A DNA stretch of 64,000 nt from Prorocentrum cordatum. Taxonomy: Eukaryota; Sar; Dinophyceae; Prorocentrales; Prorocentraceae. Below, one piece after another: positions 51,011-62,594 of this stretch. The notes below the pieces were generated by a model. That model saw only the letters and a list, made by a program, of their open reading frames with translations, searched no databases and was not told the DNA's origin. The stretch lies in NCBI GenBank assembly GCA_963575745.1, contig CAUYUJ010017863.1:132501-196500 (forward strand), in the 5' to 3' direction. Within the stretch, counting starts at the first letter, position 1. Each line of letters opens with the position of its first letter. Position numbers and translations under genes: made by a program.

Positions 51011-52317
51011 GGGGCAAGCTAAACATATTCTCGCGCGGGGTCCTACCGTCGGAACAAATGGAGGCGGGGGGTGCTTTCCGCTGCACGCGCTGCTACCCGT
51101 CGGGCGACCCTGCAGCGCGGCGCGTTGGTGGGTGCCGCTCCGCCCAGGGAAGTGGGCGGCCACCTGGATCAGCTCCTTCGCGCAGGTGACCCGCTGGGCT
51201 CGTTTATGGCAGTTTGGGGGCCTCTCGGCCACCTCCGCGGCCTGCGCGCCCCCCAGGGCGGCGCCGGGGGGCGGGCCCCGCCCGCGCGGGCACGTGTCTG
51301 GCGGCACGATGAGGACGTCGGGCCCCGCGGCCCCATCGCGGGACCTCCCCCCCGAACCCCTGGGCCCGCGCCCGGGGGCCGGCTGACCAGGGCCAAGCCC
51401 TGGCACCCCCAGGGGACCCCGGACGTGGTCGCCTGCGCGGGTGTTCCCCCCCCCCCCCCCCGCATCCCCAACGATGGCTGGTTGTTGGAGGCCCTTGGCC
51501 CCCCCCGCGGGCCTTTTACCCTCGCTGCTGTAGAAGCCTTCCATGCAGTCGAAGGGCTCCCCCGCCACCTTGCCCATCGATTGCCTCGCCATGCGCACCA
51601 CCTGGCAAAGGGATGGCTTCATCAATGATCCCAATGTCATCTCCTTACCTTCCCTTCCCTCCCTGCCTCCCTTCCTCTCGTTTTCCCGTCCTGCCTTCCT
51701 CGTTCCTGCCCCTGTTCCTCTTCCTCCTCCTCCCCCCTTCCCCTCCTTCTCCTGCTCTTGCTCCTGCTCTCCTTCCCCTTCCCCCTGCTTTCTGCCGAAA
51801 GGTAGTCGCGCGCCAATGAGGAAAAGAGATTTCTGTCGACTGCGCTATATAGTGTTCTCTCCGCCTTTGCATGCTGGGCAGGCGTTTGCGAACCTATTGT
51901 GAGTGTCGCTCTTGACATGCATTGGCCAGCGAGCAAGGTTGCAAGTGCCACAGTTTTCGGGCTGCGCTCACAATGAAGTGCCGTGGCGTCATGCTTTTGT
52001 GATGATACATACTTTGTTTGCAGCTCGCGGCTCAAGCCTCCAAACTTACCGCGAATGATCCTGTCGCACCTGAGACACGGGTACGGCAACTGAGGGAGCC
52101 CTCACAACGTCCACCGTGAGTGTTATGAGTACGCTGTGCAGCGCAGGCTCTGGCAGCGGTAATGCCACAGAGGAATGGGACCGACACTCAGTGCCCGCGG
52201 TCTCTCTGGCACGTAAACGCACTCAAGCATGTCCAACATTTCGAGCTCGCGCGTGTTCTTGTTTATTCCACATCGGCCTGTACACCTTTGTAGATCAAAT
52301 CTGCCAAATGAGAGAGA
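51011..52317. other. Gene-free region
   Basis: A minus-strand piece near 51640-51480 (LMKPSLCQVVRMARQSMGKV) has plausible composition but no family, and it runs into Gly/Pro-rich frames. A 14-C run lies at 51450. Pyrimidine-rich DNA fills 51650-51790. No gene can be supported. Confidence 0.4.
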
Positions 52318-52805
52318 CCACCAGTGAAAGTCCCACCTCATTGTTCAAGGCTGTCTGAAGTAAGACACCATTCCGTGATGTCCCACTTCATGTCTGACAC
52401 CTCCCAGAGGGAAAGACACCACCAGTTGATGTCCCACTTCATGATGGAAACACGCCCGAGGTAAGACATCACCAACAGATGTCCCACTTCATGATTGACA
52501 TCTGCCGGAGAACGACACCATTAGTGGATGTCCCACTTCACGAATGAAATACGCCTGAGATAAGACACCACCACATGATGTCCGACTTCGTGTTTGAGAT
52601 CTGCCAGAGAGACGCCACCAATGCACCAATGGATGTCCGACCTCATGTTTCAAATTCGGAGGTACGGTAACAGGCCAGCAAAGGTCAGCCAGGTACATGC
52701 TGACGCGTCTACCCCCGCACACAGGAGGAGAAGACGCCACCAATGGATGTCCCACTCATGTTTAACATGTGACAGATCTGCAAGAGATGCAGACGCCACC
52801 AACTG
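52318..52805. repeat. ~51-bp tandem repeat, about eight units
   Basis: Units read ACACCACCAGTTGATGTCCC, ACTTCATG, then (A/G)GACACCTCCCAGAG or GAAACACGCCCGAGGTAAG. The spacing is 50-52 bp through 52600, then two longer, diverged units. Units alternate between AGGTAAG- and GAGAACG-like junctions. Confidence 0.85.
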
Positions 52806-53723
52806 AAAAAAAAAAAACATGATTCAAATGCACGCGGTAGTCGACATCGCCTACGGAGTCCCACTTTGCAGACCGAAATCCGTCGCTTACATGAGGCCGT
52901 CCTGTTGTGAAGGAACACCTTTCGCTTAGCAGTGGGAGGGTGGCCTCGAAGGCCTTCCAGCTGCTGATGCTCGTCATCTGTCCAACATTTTGAGCTCGTT
53001 GCCACGGTCGACGATGGGTGCAATTGCAACTGCTGGCTGGGCGCGCAAGTTGGTCCCAATGGGAGAAGGAGGATCTCACGCATGAGTGCAAGCTACTCTA
53101 TACGATGAATTATGCTGAAGCTGCGGCTTGCTGGCGCATGCTGTACGCAATCGCGGCTTGGCATGTGGAGCCTCGATGGCTGTACCCAACAACGCACTGA
53201 ACTTGCACCTGCCCTGCGCCTGGAAGTGTGCCCTGGCACAAGAAAACTGGGTCGAGAAAGCTAGATGTTTGCCGAGGTGGCTTCCGTGTGCGATGATTGC
53301 TGCTGTAGCCGGAACGCGCAGTTCGGCTTCTGTGGCAGCTGTGCGCCGTTCTTGTGACACGACGCTGTTCCCCTAGCCCACCCCAAACCATGAGCATCAC
53401 TCCACTGCCACCGATGACGTGCAGTGTCCAAGAAGCGCTGGCGGCTGACTAAACTATGAAAACTGCTGGTTAGGACATGGATGGGTGGCTACTGTGGAAG
53501 CAAAGGTTCCAGCGCAAGGGTGAGCGGCGCTGCGCGATGGATGCTGCTGGGGCCGAGACGTGGAAGCTCGAGTGCTGTGGGACCCGATGGCTCCCCAATG
53601 TGAGGACGCGAGGACGGTGGCGCCCCACCGCCCACACTGATCCCCAGGTCCGCGCCGCCGCTCCAAGCCGCCACTGTTCCGCCCCGCCGCCGCCGAGATG
53701 TCCAGGGAGGGCTGGTCTTAAGC
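52806..53723. other. Gene-free region of mixed composition
   Basis: Less GC-rich than its surroundings, with a 12-A run at 52806. Short frames on both strands, none recognisable. CATTTTGAGCTCGTTGCC (52986) resembles CATTTCGAGCTCGCGCG (52238). Confidence 0.45.
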
Positions 53724-53903
53724 TACAGTCGGGGCCTTGACCTAAGGAACACAAAATAAGGAACGAGGCCCCTTTTTTCCATAAGTTAACCTTCGATTTC
53801 CTGTCGAAAACATAAGGAAAACCTCAGGCAAGCTGCGAAACACATAAGGAACGCGGAGCCCCTCCCCAACGAAAAGGGTTCCTTCTTCAGGGCCCCGACT
53901 GTA
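53724..53903. mobile_element. Family A inverted-repeat element, copy 5
   Basis: 180 bp with perfect 12-bp ends TACAGTCGGGGC and GCCCCGACTGTA. Nearly identical in the interior to copies 2 and 6. Confidence 0.9.
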
Positions 53904-54123
53904 CGCTACTCGGGTGGTCGATGCTGGCTGCCACGGTGACCGTTGGCTGGGCCTTGCAGGTTGGCCGCTGCCGAACTGCAGAGAGCCCCGCGCCGGAGCA
54001 AAAGCCACACGGCGCGGCGGCTGAGCTGCTGCGGGTGACGTCTGCGAGCTCGGCCACGGACTCCTGCGGACGGGGGGCGCGGGAGCGTGATCTGCCGCGG
54101 GGAAGCCGCCGCTTGGCTCCATG
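53904..54123. other. Spacer between families A and C
   Basis: No feature is seen. Confidence 0.4.
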
Positions 54124-54291
54124 TGAAGGGGGCCCAGGACACACAAATAAATACACACAATCAAAAGGATTCCCCATATTTTCCGATATTTTCTGGGTTT
54201 TTGTCTTCCCCCCCACTTCCCATATTTTCCCATATTTTCTGCGGAATCAGCGATGAATTGTGTCTGTGTGTTTCTTTCCCTCCTGACCATG
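54124..54291. mobile_element. Family C element, copy 5, with target duplication
   Basis: TGAAGGGGGCCCAGGACACA to TTCTTTCCCTCCTGA. CCATG lies directly outside both ends (54119-54123 and 54287-54291), a 5-bp target-site duplication. Confidence 0.85.
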
Positions 54292-55225
54292 GGAGGAGGG
54301 CCAGCGAGGGAGCGGGCCCGCGCGCCGGGCGGAGCACCGAGAGGGACGAGTTTGCGTCGGAGCTCCACGCCCGCACAGCCGTGGTGAACGCAGCAGCGGC
54401 GGCTGGAAACGCGCTGCTGGCAGCGAGGGGGGCCGAGCGGTGCCAGGGGCCCTGACTCCGGATCCGCCCTACGTTGGCTTCTTTTCCAACTTAAGATTGC
54501 GTCGGAAATCCACCTGCAAGAGGCCGAAGAAGCAGGGCGGAAACTGCTGCACCCAGCATAAAAGTAGGGCAGACATCCACAGAAGCAGCAGCAGAAAAGT
54601 GGGGCGGAAATTGGCATCAGCGGGGCTTGAAAAGCAAGGCGGAAATTCCAAGCCCTACTCACGAATTTCCCCAAAGTAGGGCGGATCCGGAGTCGGGGTG
54701 GCCCGCTGGAGGCCCGGGCAGGTCACCGAGGTCGGTGACCTCGCGAGGCCCGTTGAGGGCCCCCCGAGGTCACCGAGACCGGGGGGCCGCCCCTGGGCAC
54801 GGGGGGCCCCGCCCGCGCAGAGGGCTGTCGGGAAGGCGCCTCGTCCGGGGCCGCCGGCTCCCCGCAAGCCCGTGCTGCGCGGCGGCGGCGAGGGCGAAAG
54901 GGAGCGAGAGGCAGGCAGCCGACTTACCCCCCCCAGGTAGGGGTACGTGATCCCAGGCCCAGGGCACGGCGGGCCTACATGGATTGCAGGGAGCCTTTGG
55001 TTTTTGCGGGGCAGGGTCGGCGGTCCAGATCCCTACCGTCCCCCTCCTCTCCCTGCCTGTCTTGCTTTCTCTCCCTTGCCCGCTCCCCCTCCCCTCCCCT
55101 CCCCCCCCCCTCCCCCCCTCTCTCGGCGAGGGCGAAAGGGAACGAGAAGCAGGCAGCCGACTTACCCCCCTAGGTAGGGAGACGTGATCCCAGGCTCAAG
55201 GCCCAGGGCGCCCCCCCAGATTGGA
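54292..55225. other. Gene-free region with a duplicated 55-bp block
   Basis: AGGCAGCCGACTTACCCC with AGGTAGGG and ACGTGATCCCAGG occurs at 54910-54957 and 55150-55196. GTCACCGAGGTCGGTGACCT at 54722 is a local palindrome. AAGTAGGGCGGATCCGGAGT near 54670 mirrors CCGGATCCGCCCTACGTTGG near 54460, so 54455-54695 forms a loose inverted repeat. Confidence 0.5.
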
Positions 55226-55229
55226 TGGG

Positions 55230-55234
55230 AGGGG

Positions 55235-55294
<60 letters not shown>

Positions 55295-55325
55295 ATCGAC
55301 GACGACACCGACGACGACGACGAAG
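55230..55325. repeat. (GAC)n trinucleotide array
   Basis: About 90 bp of GAC/CGA triplets. It is followed by CGGGCAGGCGGGCGAGCAGG minisatellite-like words up to 55420. Confidence 0.9.
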
Positions 55326-55743
55326 GCAAACGCGCAGGCGGGAGGCCAGGGCCGGCGGGACGCAGCAGGCGGGCGGGCAGGCGGGCGAGCAGGCGGGCAG
55401 GCGGGCGGGCGGGCAGGAGGTCGGGAACGAATGCTCCTGGCTGTCACGGCGGTGGTGATCTCCGTCTCCATGAAGACATGCAGATGCTGGGGCGTATGGG
55501 GAGACGTAGCAAACAGCAACGAGCACAGATCTGCGTGTGCACGCGCGGAAAGCTGCTGGCTGCGAAGGAAGATCGTGAACACAACTGGTATACTCTGGTA
55601 GTGCACCGTGAGTGCCAGAGTGACAGAAATCTGCTGCGCTTGTGGACTTCGGCGGTGGACAAACCTCCCTTTAGTAAACCTCCCCTTAGTGAAAACGGCC
55701 TGGGACTGAAACCGAGGGACCTGGACCCGCAAAAATGACGGCC
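55326..55743. other. Spacer
   Basis: A GGCGGGCA minisatellite and then unassigned sequence. TAAACCTCCC(T/C)TTAGT occurs twice near 55672-55690. Confidence 0.45.
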
Positions 55744-55821
55744 GCGACGCCCCCTCGCGAACCGACAACGGCCAATTCCTCAATCGACGTGTCAGGGTAG
55801 GAGGTCTGTCCACCCCCGAGG
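55744..55821. repeat. Dispersed repeat J, copy 2
   Basis: Matches 1-79 at the start of the window. Confidence 0.7.
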
Positions 55822-56029
55822 GCTACAGGGCTCTTGGCATACGTCCTCTTTGCATGCTGAAGCGAGATGTATCACAGCAAGGTCAGCCCCGCCCGCCGGT
55901 TCCCCTGACCGCCCTGCAGGCAAGAGGGAGGGAGGGAGGGAGGAGAGGTAGGGGAGGGAGGAAGAGGCGAAGGGGGGGGGGAGGGGAGGGAGGAAGGCGA
56001 GGGAGGGAGGGAGGGAGGGAGGGAGGGAA

Positions 56030-57340
56030 GGGAGGGAGGCAAGCTAGGTGCGCTCGCGTCATATCTGACGTCCTACCCCTCCCTCCCATCCCTTACCATG
56101 GCGCTGATTTTCTCTATCCGCGGACGCGTGTCGTAGCGGACCTGTGGCTCCGCGCGCGCGTGCGTAGTGGGTGGTGGTGCACGTGCGTGCGTGCGTGCGT
56201 GCGTGTGTGCGTGGTTGTGGTGGTGGTGTGCTGGTGCTGGTGCTGGTGCTGGTGCTGGTGCTGGTGCTCGTGCTGGTGGTGGTGCTGGTGCTGGTGGTGG
56301 TTGTGATGGTGGTGGTGGTGGTGGTGGTGGTGGTGGTGGTGGTGGTGGTGGTGGTGGTGGTGGTGCGGCGCGGTGGTGGCGGGCGGATGGGCGCGCGAGA
56401 AAGAGGCCCGCGCTGGGGCGAGAACGCCATCCTGAACGACGGAGGCCAAACACCGATCCGAAAATGAGGCCCCCGTTGCAGCGGGAGCACCATTCGGAAC
56501 GATTCGGGAGCAGAAATGAGGCCGGCGCCTCAGCGAGAGCATCATTAAAAAAAAACGCAGGCGAAAACCCGTTTCCCGGGAATCCTGTGTGTAAAAAAAC
56601 AATACGCGGGGGGCGTTCGGCCCGAAAATGACGCCGGCGCCTCAGCGAGAGTCGTTTCCCGGGATTTCCCGGGCATCCTGTGTGTAAAAAAACAGTACGC
56701 GGAGAATGCGCGGTCATCACCCGGACGCCATCAGGGGAAGAGGGAGAGTATTTTTATATTGAGTGAGTAATTGTGGAGGGAGGAAGAGGCGAAGGGGGGG
56801 GAGGAAGAGCCGAAGAGGCGGAGGGAGGGAGGGAGGGGAGGGAGGGGAGGGAGGAAGAGGCGAAGGGGGACAAGCTGGGTGCGCTCGCGCCATGCCTGAC
56901 ATCCTACCCCTCCCTTCAATTCCTTCCCATTGCGCTGAATTTTCTCTGAACGCGGACGCGTGTCATGGCCGACCTAGAACACAGAAGAAACAATCATCGT
57001 GCGATGCGCAATCAGAAAAGGGGAGCTGCGTACATCTGGGGAGGTGGAGGAGAAGGATGTAGCGGGTGAGCAGGAGGATGAGCAAGAGTAAAAGGAGAAG
57101 GACGAGGAAGGAGGAGGACGAGGACGAACAGTATCAGCAGGAACTGGAGTGGAAGGAGTGGGAGCAGCAGGAAAACCAGGGCAAGGCGGAGGAGGGGAAA
57201 TGAGGGGGGCGGCAACGATGAAAAGGACTCGGATCCAGAAAAGTGTCCCGCGCTGGGGTGAGAGCGCCAGTCTGAACGACGGGAGCACAATGCCGATCCG
57301 AAGATGAGGCCCCCGCTGCCGCGGGAGCACCATCTTGAAA
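56030..57340. repeat. Direct segmental duplication, two copies of about 480 bp
   Basis: 56045-56155 and 56870-56975 share AAGCT(A/G)GGTGCGCTCGCG, GACGTCCTACCCCTCCCT-like sequence and CGCGGACGCGTGTC. 56405-56500 and 57240-57335 share CCCGCGCTGGGG, CTGAACGACGG, CCGATCCGAA and ATGAGGCCCCCG. A TGG/GCTGGT array interrupts copy 1. Within it, 56500-56630 and 56620-56700 are a further local duplication (GCCGGCGCCTCAGCGAGAG; GTGTGTAAAAAAACA). Confidence 0.75.
56218..56366. repeat. GCTGGT / GGT tandem array
   Basis: CTGGTGCTGGTGCTGGTGCT followed by GGTGGTGGT triplets. No gene. Confidence 0.9.
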
Positions 57341-57634
57341 CACCGAGATCGGACTGTAAAACACACATCGGGAACACCAGCAGCTGAAATCGTGTGTGTG
57401 TGTGAGAGAGAATCCAGTCGCGGAGAGGGCTTACATCTTCCGCACAGAGTCAGGGGAGAAAAGAAGCGCAGCGCCTTCAGAACGTGCAGTTAATGAAGAG
57501 GGCGAAACACGGGACGGCAGGGGCCAGGAAGGGGACAGGCGGGGGGAGGTGAGAAGAGCTGGAGGGTGGGGCCTGGGATCGGGGAAGGGAAAAAGGGTGG
57601 GGCTCGGGAGGGGGCTTGAGGGTTCCTACACGGT
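57341..57634. other. Spacer
   Basis: Purine-rich, no domain. Confidence 0.4.
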
Positions 57635-57820
57635 ACTCGGGAGCGGCCAAGAGGGGGGTGTCCAAGAGGGGGGTGTGCAAATCATGACCGGCGGCATGTG
57701 CGCGGCCCAGCGGGGGGGCCAGGGACGTAATGAAATAAGAAGAGGCGCCACGAAATCTGGGGAACTATCATGGCCCCCGCCATGATATCCCCCCCCTAGT
57801 CATCACCCCCCTCTTTCCCC
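57635..57820. repeat. Dispersed repeat D, copy 2 (uninterrupted)
   Basis: Contains CCAAGAGGGGGGTGTCCAAG and CATCATGGCC-like palindromic TCATGGCCCCCGCCATGA. It is the same repeat that precedes the kinase start codon at 37 kb but without the C insertion, so it shows the empty site. Confidence 0.85.
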
Positions 57821-58150
57821 CCCCCGAGCTGCCCGACGAGGCAAAACGAAACCCTAGGAAACCACTGGCGCGCAGCGCGAGAGCACAGCCCGGACGAGAG
57901 CTGGGCGGGGACGGAAGGGGGGAGGCGAGCGGAGAGCGAGCACCGCGCAGGACCGCCGAGGCCGCGAGCGGAAGAATACTGGGGCGGGCAGCGGAGGGCC
58001 GGGGGACGGAAGGGGAGCAGCACGGGCTCCTCCTCCTGCTCCTCCTCCTGCTCCTCCTCCTTCTCCTTCCCGCAATGGCTTCATCAGCATGAGGAGGAGG
58101 AGGAGGAGGAGGAGGAGGAGGAGGAGGAGGAGGAGGAGGAGGAGGAGGGG
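57821..58150. repeat. GC-rich spacer ending in CTC and GGA arrays
   Basis: 58030-58070 is CTCCTCCTGCTC-rich and 58090-58150 is (GGA)n. The two are complementary, giving a local inverted repeat around CAATGGCTTCATCAGC. Confidence 0.7.
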
Positions 58151-59515
58151 GAGCCGGCTGGGCTGCGACCATGGCAAGCATCACGACGTTGATGACGCCG
58201 AGCAGCAGCAGGCAGGGGACGGCCACGACGTAGTGCTGGCAGGTGTTGCCGCTGGACCAGTAGCTGCCGTCGAACCTCGGGGGGGCGTCGCCGAATCACA
58301 TCATGGTCGTCGTCGTGGTCGCCAGCGTCGTCGTCACCGTCATCGTCATCGTCGCCAGCCTCATCCTCACCTCGACCGTGCGGCCGCACAAACTTCTTTC
58401 TTCTGTCGCCCTGTGCCGGCCAGGCCACCCTCTCCATGTGTCCGCCACTGTGACCCCCTTGGTGCGTCGAGGCGTGGCAGAATGCCAAGTGCTGTCTGGT
58501 AGGGCCCCTGCAAGCCTTCAAAGGCAACCCGACCTACCCACGCAGTTCTGCAAGCATCGTCCCCGCCAAGATGGCCAGCATTGCCTCAAGAAGCATCCGA
58601 CAGCTCCCAAGCAGACCTCAAGAGGTACCAAACGAGCCCACCAGGCTCCCAAAGACGAGAAAGAGAAAGAGAGTAACCTTCGTTCCATCAACGATGCGGC
58701 TCTGTTTGGACAAGTTGTCGAGTTTCCGGTGGCTTCGGTCGGTTGTATTGACCTCTAATCGCATTCAACCAGATTCCAGTGGAACACGTCTAGATTGTCC
58801 TAGACAAATCAAAAGGAAAGGGCACATAGGGATTACTCTGCCGCCTAGCTCTTAGCCGCACCCCCTGGCTGATATGCTTTTGTGCGACAGTCTGTCTGCT
58901 TCTCGCGCCCAAGAGAGCTCCCCCACTTCAGACACTCAAGTATTTCTTTCCTCCTCCTCCTTCACCATCTCCTCCTCCACCTCCGCCCCTTCCTTCAAAC
59001 AGCGGCGTGGGCGGGGGGCACAATGAGTATAATACATTCCAGCAGCTGCAGCAGCCGGCGCCGTGCGGCTGGTGGTGCGACAAGACGATCGGTCTAGTAC
59101 CTGTGCTGCGCTCCCCCTGGGGGCTGAAGCGAAGGATGCAGCCGGATGTTGTTGTTTTCTTTTTGGGGTGGGCAAGGCGGACGTGGAAGACAAGGGAAGG
59201 AAAGGAGAAAAGGACGGTGAAGGGACGCGGTTGGATGGGGGCGATGAAGGGGCATGGGAGAGGAGGAATACGAAGCACAGGAGGCGCATAGGGCAGGAGG
59301 GGGGGAGAGGGAGGTGCAGAGGACGAGAGAAGAAGAATGACGAGTAGGAGTAACAGCATATACGAGACGGATGAGCACCATCAGCAGCAGTAGCAGAAGC
59401 AGCAGAGATCACCACGCACAAGGGGGACGAAGGCGGCGGCTGCTGCTCCTCCCCCTGCCTGCTACTCCCCCTAGCTTTCCTCGTCGTTGTCCTGGTCCCC
59501 GTTGTCGGTCGTCGA
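58151..59515. other. Gene-free region
   Basis: Includes a GTCGTCGTC-type run near 58300-58365 and pyrimidine-rich DNA near 58945. Plus-strand frames near 58560-58760 (for example AKMASIASRSIRQLPSRPQ-like) have no family. No gene is supported. Confidence 0.45.
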
Positions 59516-59829
59516 TTATCCTCCTCCTCCTCCTCCTCCTCCTTTTCCCCGTCCTCCTGCAGCCGAAACAAGAGAGAACAGAGGCGGGTCAAGAAGCCAA
59601 AAGGGGGGGAGGTCATCTCGTCCTATTCTGGCCACGGCCCCCTGTTCCTCTTCTCCTTCTACTCCTCCCCCCCCTTTCCCTCTTCCTCCTCCCCATCATA
59701 CTCCTCCACGTCATCTCGAACCATCCCCCTTCACCTCCTCATCTTCCTCCTCCGTCCTTTCTCCCACCGCCTCCCCCCCTCCTCCTCTCCCCCCCCCCCT
59801 CCCCTCCGCCCTCCTTCCCCCCCGTCGGA
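59516..59829. repeat. CTC-rich low-complexity region
   Basis: CCTCCTCCTCC and CCCCTCC words. Contains no gene. Confidence 0.7.
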
Positions 59830-59855
59830 GCGACCATGAGGGGATACCATCTTGG
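59830..59855. repeat. 26-bp inverted repeat I, left end
   Basis: GCGACCATGAGGGGATACCA followed by TCTTGG is the exact reverse complement of 62595-62620. The pair encloses 2.79 kb and may be the ends of a larger element. Confidence 0.7.
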
Positions 59856-60160
59856 AGCCTCCTGAAGCCTTCAGGTGCCTCGCGGGGCGGCCCCCTGGGG
59901 CCCTTCTGAGCCCCCCCCTGAGACCTCCTGGAGCGTCCTGGGGCGTCTTGGGGCGTACTGGAGCCTGCCGAAGCTTCCTGGGATCCCATTGGGCTGCGAT
60001 GCCTAGCCCGAGGTTGAGGGTGGACGGCTGCGGAAAACCCCAGGAATGCGCCCCAGCGCGCCCCGAGGCGGCCCTGTGGTGGGGGGACGGGTGCACCCAT
60101 AAGCCACCCAAATAAGTGAACCAAGACATACGCGTTCAGAGGGCCGTCGGTTCACTTATG
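59856..60160. other. Spacer with CTGGGG/CCTGG words
   Basis: Degenerate TCCTGGGGCGTCTTGGGGCG words. No gene. Confidence 0.45.
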
Positions 60161-60705
60161 TTCGGTGCCCAGAGGTCCCGATTATGTTAGGTATCATTGG
60201 CCCCGGGACGTTCCAGGACACATCAGACCGCCCCAAGAAGCCCCAGGAATCACCAGGAGTCCCCAGGAAATGCAACGATGTACATATGTGTCTATATTCT
60301 CATCATTATTATTCATGTATAAACATATAAACGTGTATACATGTATGTATATATATATATGTGTAGACGCACATAACTGACAATCTATATATAACGAATA
60401 TGGTATGTGTCATTGGCCCCAGGCGGTTGTGTCTATATATCGTTATTAATATTATAAATACATGTATATATATATATCGCTATATACATTGACCTGTATA
60501 TATATATATCGATATACACATATAAAACTATATACGACAAATGTGTTACGTATCATTGGCCCCAGGAGGTTCCAGGACTCATCAGACAGCCCCACGAAGC
60601 CTCAGGAAGCACCAGGAGACTCCAGGAAACGCCACGAGACCAAATGAGGCCACGATGCCCCAGGAGCCCGCCAGAGCGCCCGCAACAAACGTAAACTTGA
60701 TGCGG
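60161..60705. repeat. Three direct copies of a TATCATTGGCCCC block with TA microsatellites
   Basis: GTATCATTGGCCCC(G/A)GG occurs at about 60190 and 60548, and as GTGTCATTGGCCCCAGG at about 60406. The first and third are followed by TTCCAGGAC(A/T)CATCAGAC. TATATA/TACATG dinucleotide tracts fill 60330-60535. Confidence 0.75.
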
Positions 60706-61235
60706 ATGTGAACCTGGAAACCAGGCGTCCAGGAATCCAAGATTCACCAGCAAATCCAAGGCGGCCGAGTTTTGCGCAGACGTCGCTTTTCCATGAAAGC
60801 ATGATGTCTGCGCAGAATCGATCTTTTACAGAGTGGAGTCCACTCGGAGGCATCTTGGAGCCGTCGCGGGGCCCTCTTCGGCCCTGGAACAGCCTCGAGA
60901 GGAAGGGCCGAGATCCGTAGAACTGCCGCCCCCTCTGGAAAGCCCTGGCAAGCGGGTCAAGCCGCTGAGTTTCCTGCTTGTGCCACCGCTATGCAGTTGC
61001 CCTATCACCAGCGGGGCAGCGCACTCCAGAACGGGGGCTGTCGAGAGAATGAATGAGTAAGGACTTTTCTTCCGCGGCTGTCGCGCCTTTACCCCGTATA
61101 CTTGTTCCATGGACATCACACGCAGGCCTTGTGTCCGCTAACGACATCAACAGAGGCCCCGCAACAGCGTTAAACCGCCCAGCGCCCTAATCCCTACGTC
61201 TCTTCTTCGGTGCCCAGAGGTCACCCGAAGCGAAG
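60706..61235. other. Gene-free spacer with a short inverted pair
   Basis: GCGCAGACGTCGCTTTTCCATGAAAG-CATGATGTCTGCGC (60774-60814) is a hairpin. Otherwise no feature is seen. Confidence 0.5.
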
Positions 61236-61596
61236 CTCAAGTTCCTCCTCCTCCTCCTCCTCCTCCTCCTCCTGAGGAGGAGGCGGAGGGGAAGAGAAGA
61301 GGGCCCCACGACGGCCCAACGCTTCGCGGCGGCCCAAGAGCCCACAAGATCGCCCCAAGACGGCCCAATATGTCTCCAAGATGGTCCCAAAACGGCCCAA
61401 TAAGGCCCCAAGACGGTCCACGACGCATCCAAGACGGCCCAAGAGCCCCCCAAGACGGCTCCAAGAGTGTGCCGCGCCCACAAGGCCCCAAGAGGCTCAC
61501 ACTCCCCCCCAGGAAGCCTCAAGAGGCTCCCAAGAGGCTCCCAAGATGTCCCTCTCCGCCGCCGTTGTCGCCGCCGCCGTCGTCGTCGTTCCCCTT
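61236..61596. repeat. CTC run and CCAAGA repeat (family K)
   Basis: (CTC)n at 61238-61272 with GAGGAGGAGGCGGAGG after it forms a small hairpin. Then AAGACGGCCCAA(T/G)A words follow, as in other K blocks. Confidence 0.65.
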
Positions 61597-61625
61597 CAGG
61601 GTCGGCGGCACCGGCCGTAAGGCCT
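61597..61625. mobile_element. Family B right end (orphan)
   Basis: CAGGGTCGGCGGCACCGGCC with GTAAGGCC matches the right end of the B element at 41473-41500. No matching left end is seen nearby. Confidence 0.65.
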
Positions 61626-61936
61626 TCGCAATATCTTGATCCAGACGTCACTTCTGCAGGGAAAGAGAGAGAGAGAGAGAGACAGAAAGAGAGGGAGAGA
61701 GAGAGAGAGAGACAGGGAATGCTCCAATGTCGCCAAGAAAGAAAGGCTCGCGAAGGCCTCATGGTTGACTTCCGTCGTCATCGTCGCCGTCGCTGTCGCC
61801 GTCATCGTCGTCGTCATATTCCTCCCTCCTCCTCTTCCTCTTCCTCCTCCTTCTCCTCCTTCTCCTCCTCCCCCTTCTCCTCCTCCTCCTCCTCCTCCTC
61901 CTCCTCCTCCTCCTCCTCCTCCTCCTCCTCCTCCCC
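61626..61936. repeat. GA, CGTC and CCT microsatellites
   Basis: (GA)n at 61658-61715, CGTCGTC words at 61770-61820 and (CCT)n at 61820-61934. Confidence 0.8.
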
Positions 61937-62440
61937 CGAGAAGCCAGGCGACCAGGATCCCAGAAAACCCGAACCCCCTAGAATTTTGTAAATTTCGTCT
62001 TCTTGTCGAAAATTTCAAAATTCTAATTTCGAAATTTTCAAGATTCCCATGGGTTGGGGAATCCGAGAAGCCAGGCGACCAGGATACCCGAAAAACCGAA
62101 CCGCCTAGAATTTTGGCAAAAATAAGCGTTTTTTTTTCTCCGAAAATTTCGAACATTCCAAACACTTTGAAACTTTCGAAAACAAATCACAATTTTCAGT
62201 ATTCCCAGGGGCCGGGGAATCCGAGAAGCCAGGCGACCAGGATATCCGAAAACCCGAAACCCTAAAATTTGGGACATTTCGATTTTTTTTGTAAAATTTC
62301 GAAAATTCCAAACACTTTGAACATTTCGAAAATTTCAAAAAATGACAATTTCGAAATTTTCAAAATTCCCAGGGGCCGGGGAATCCGAAATCCAGCCAAC
62401 CAGGAATCCGAAAACCCCACAAGGAATCCCGACAGCCCTG
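61937..62440. repeat. AT-rich ~155-bp tandem repeat, three and a half units
   Basis: Units start GAGAAGCCAGGCGACCAGGA (61938, 62069, 62221 approximately). They continue with AAACCCGAA, then TTTCGAAAATTTC-type AT-rich sequence full of short inverted repeats, and end TTCCCAGGGGCCGGGGAATC. A fourth unit is partial. The interior AT content contrasts strongly with the GC-rich window. Confidence 0.85.
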
Positions 62441-62594
62441 AGATCTCCTCGAGAGGCGTCCGCGATTCCACTGACCCCCCAGGTCCAGGGAGGAGGAAGT
62501 TGATGGAATGAGGAGGGGTGCGAGGGGTGAGGAAGAGGAGAAGGAGGAGGAGGAGGAGGAGGAAGAGAAGGAGAGAGGAGTGACGTGAAAGCCC

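Noticed and set aside
50354-51640. 428-codon minus-strand frame opposite the helicase end
   Set aside because: Mostly poly-Ser/Pro/Leu from the GGA array; its ends have no recognised domain and it overlaps the helicase remnant on the other strand.
52318-52805. Tandem repeat as a CRISPR array
   Set aside because: Units are degenerate, contiguous and without unique spacers; context is eukaryotic.
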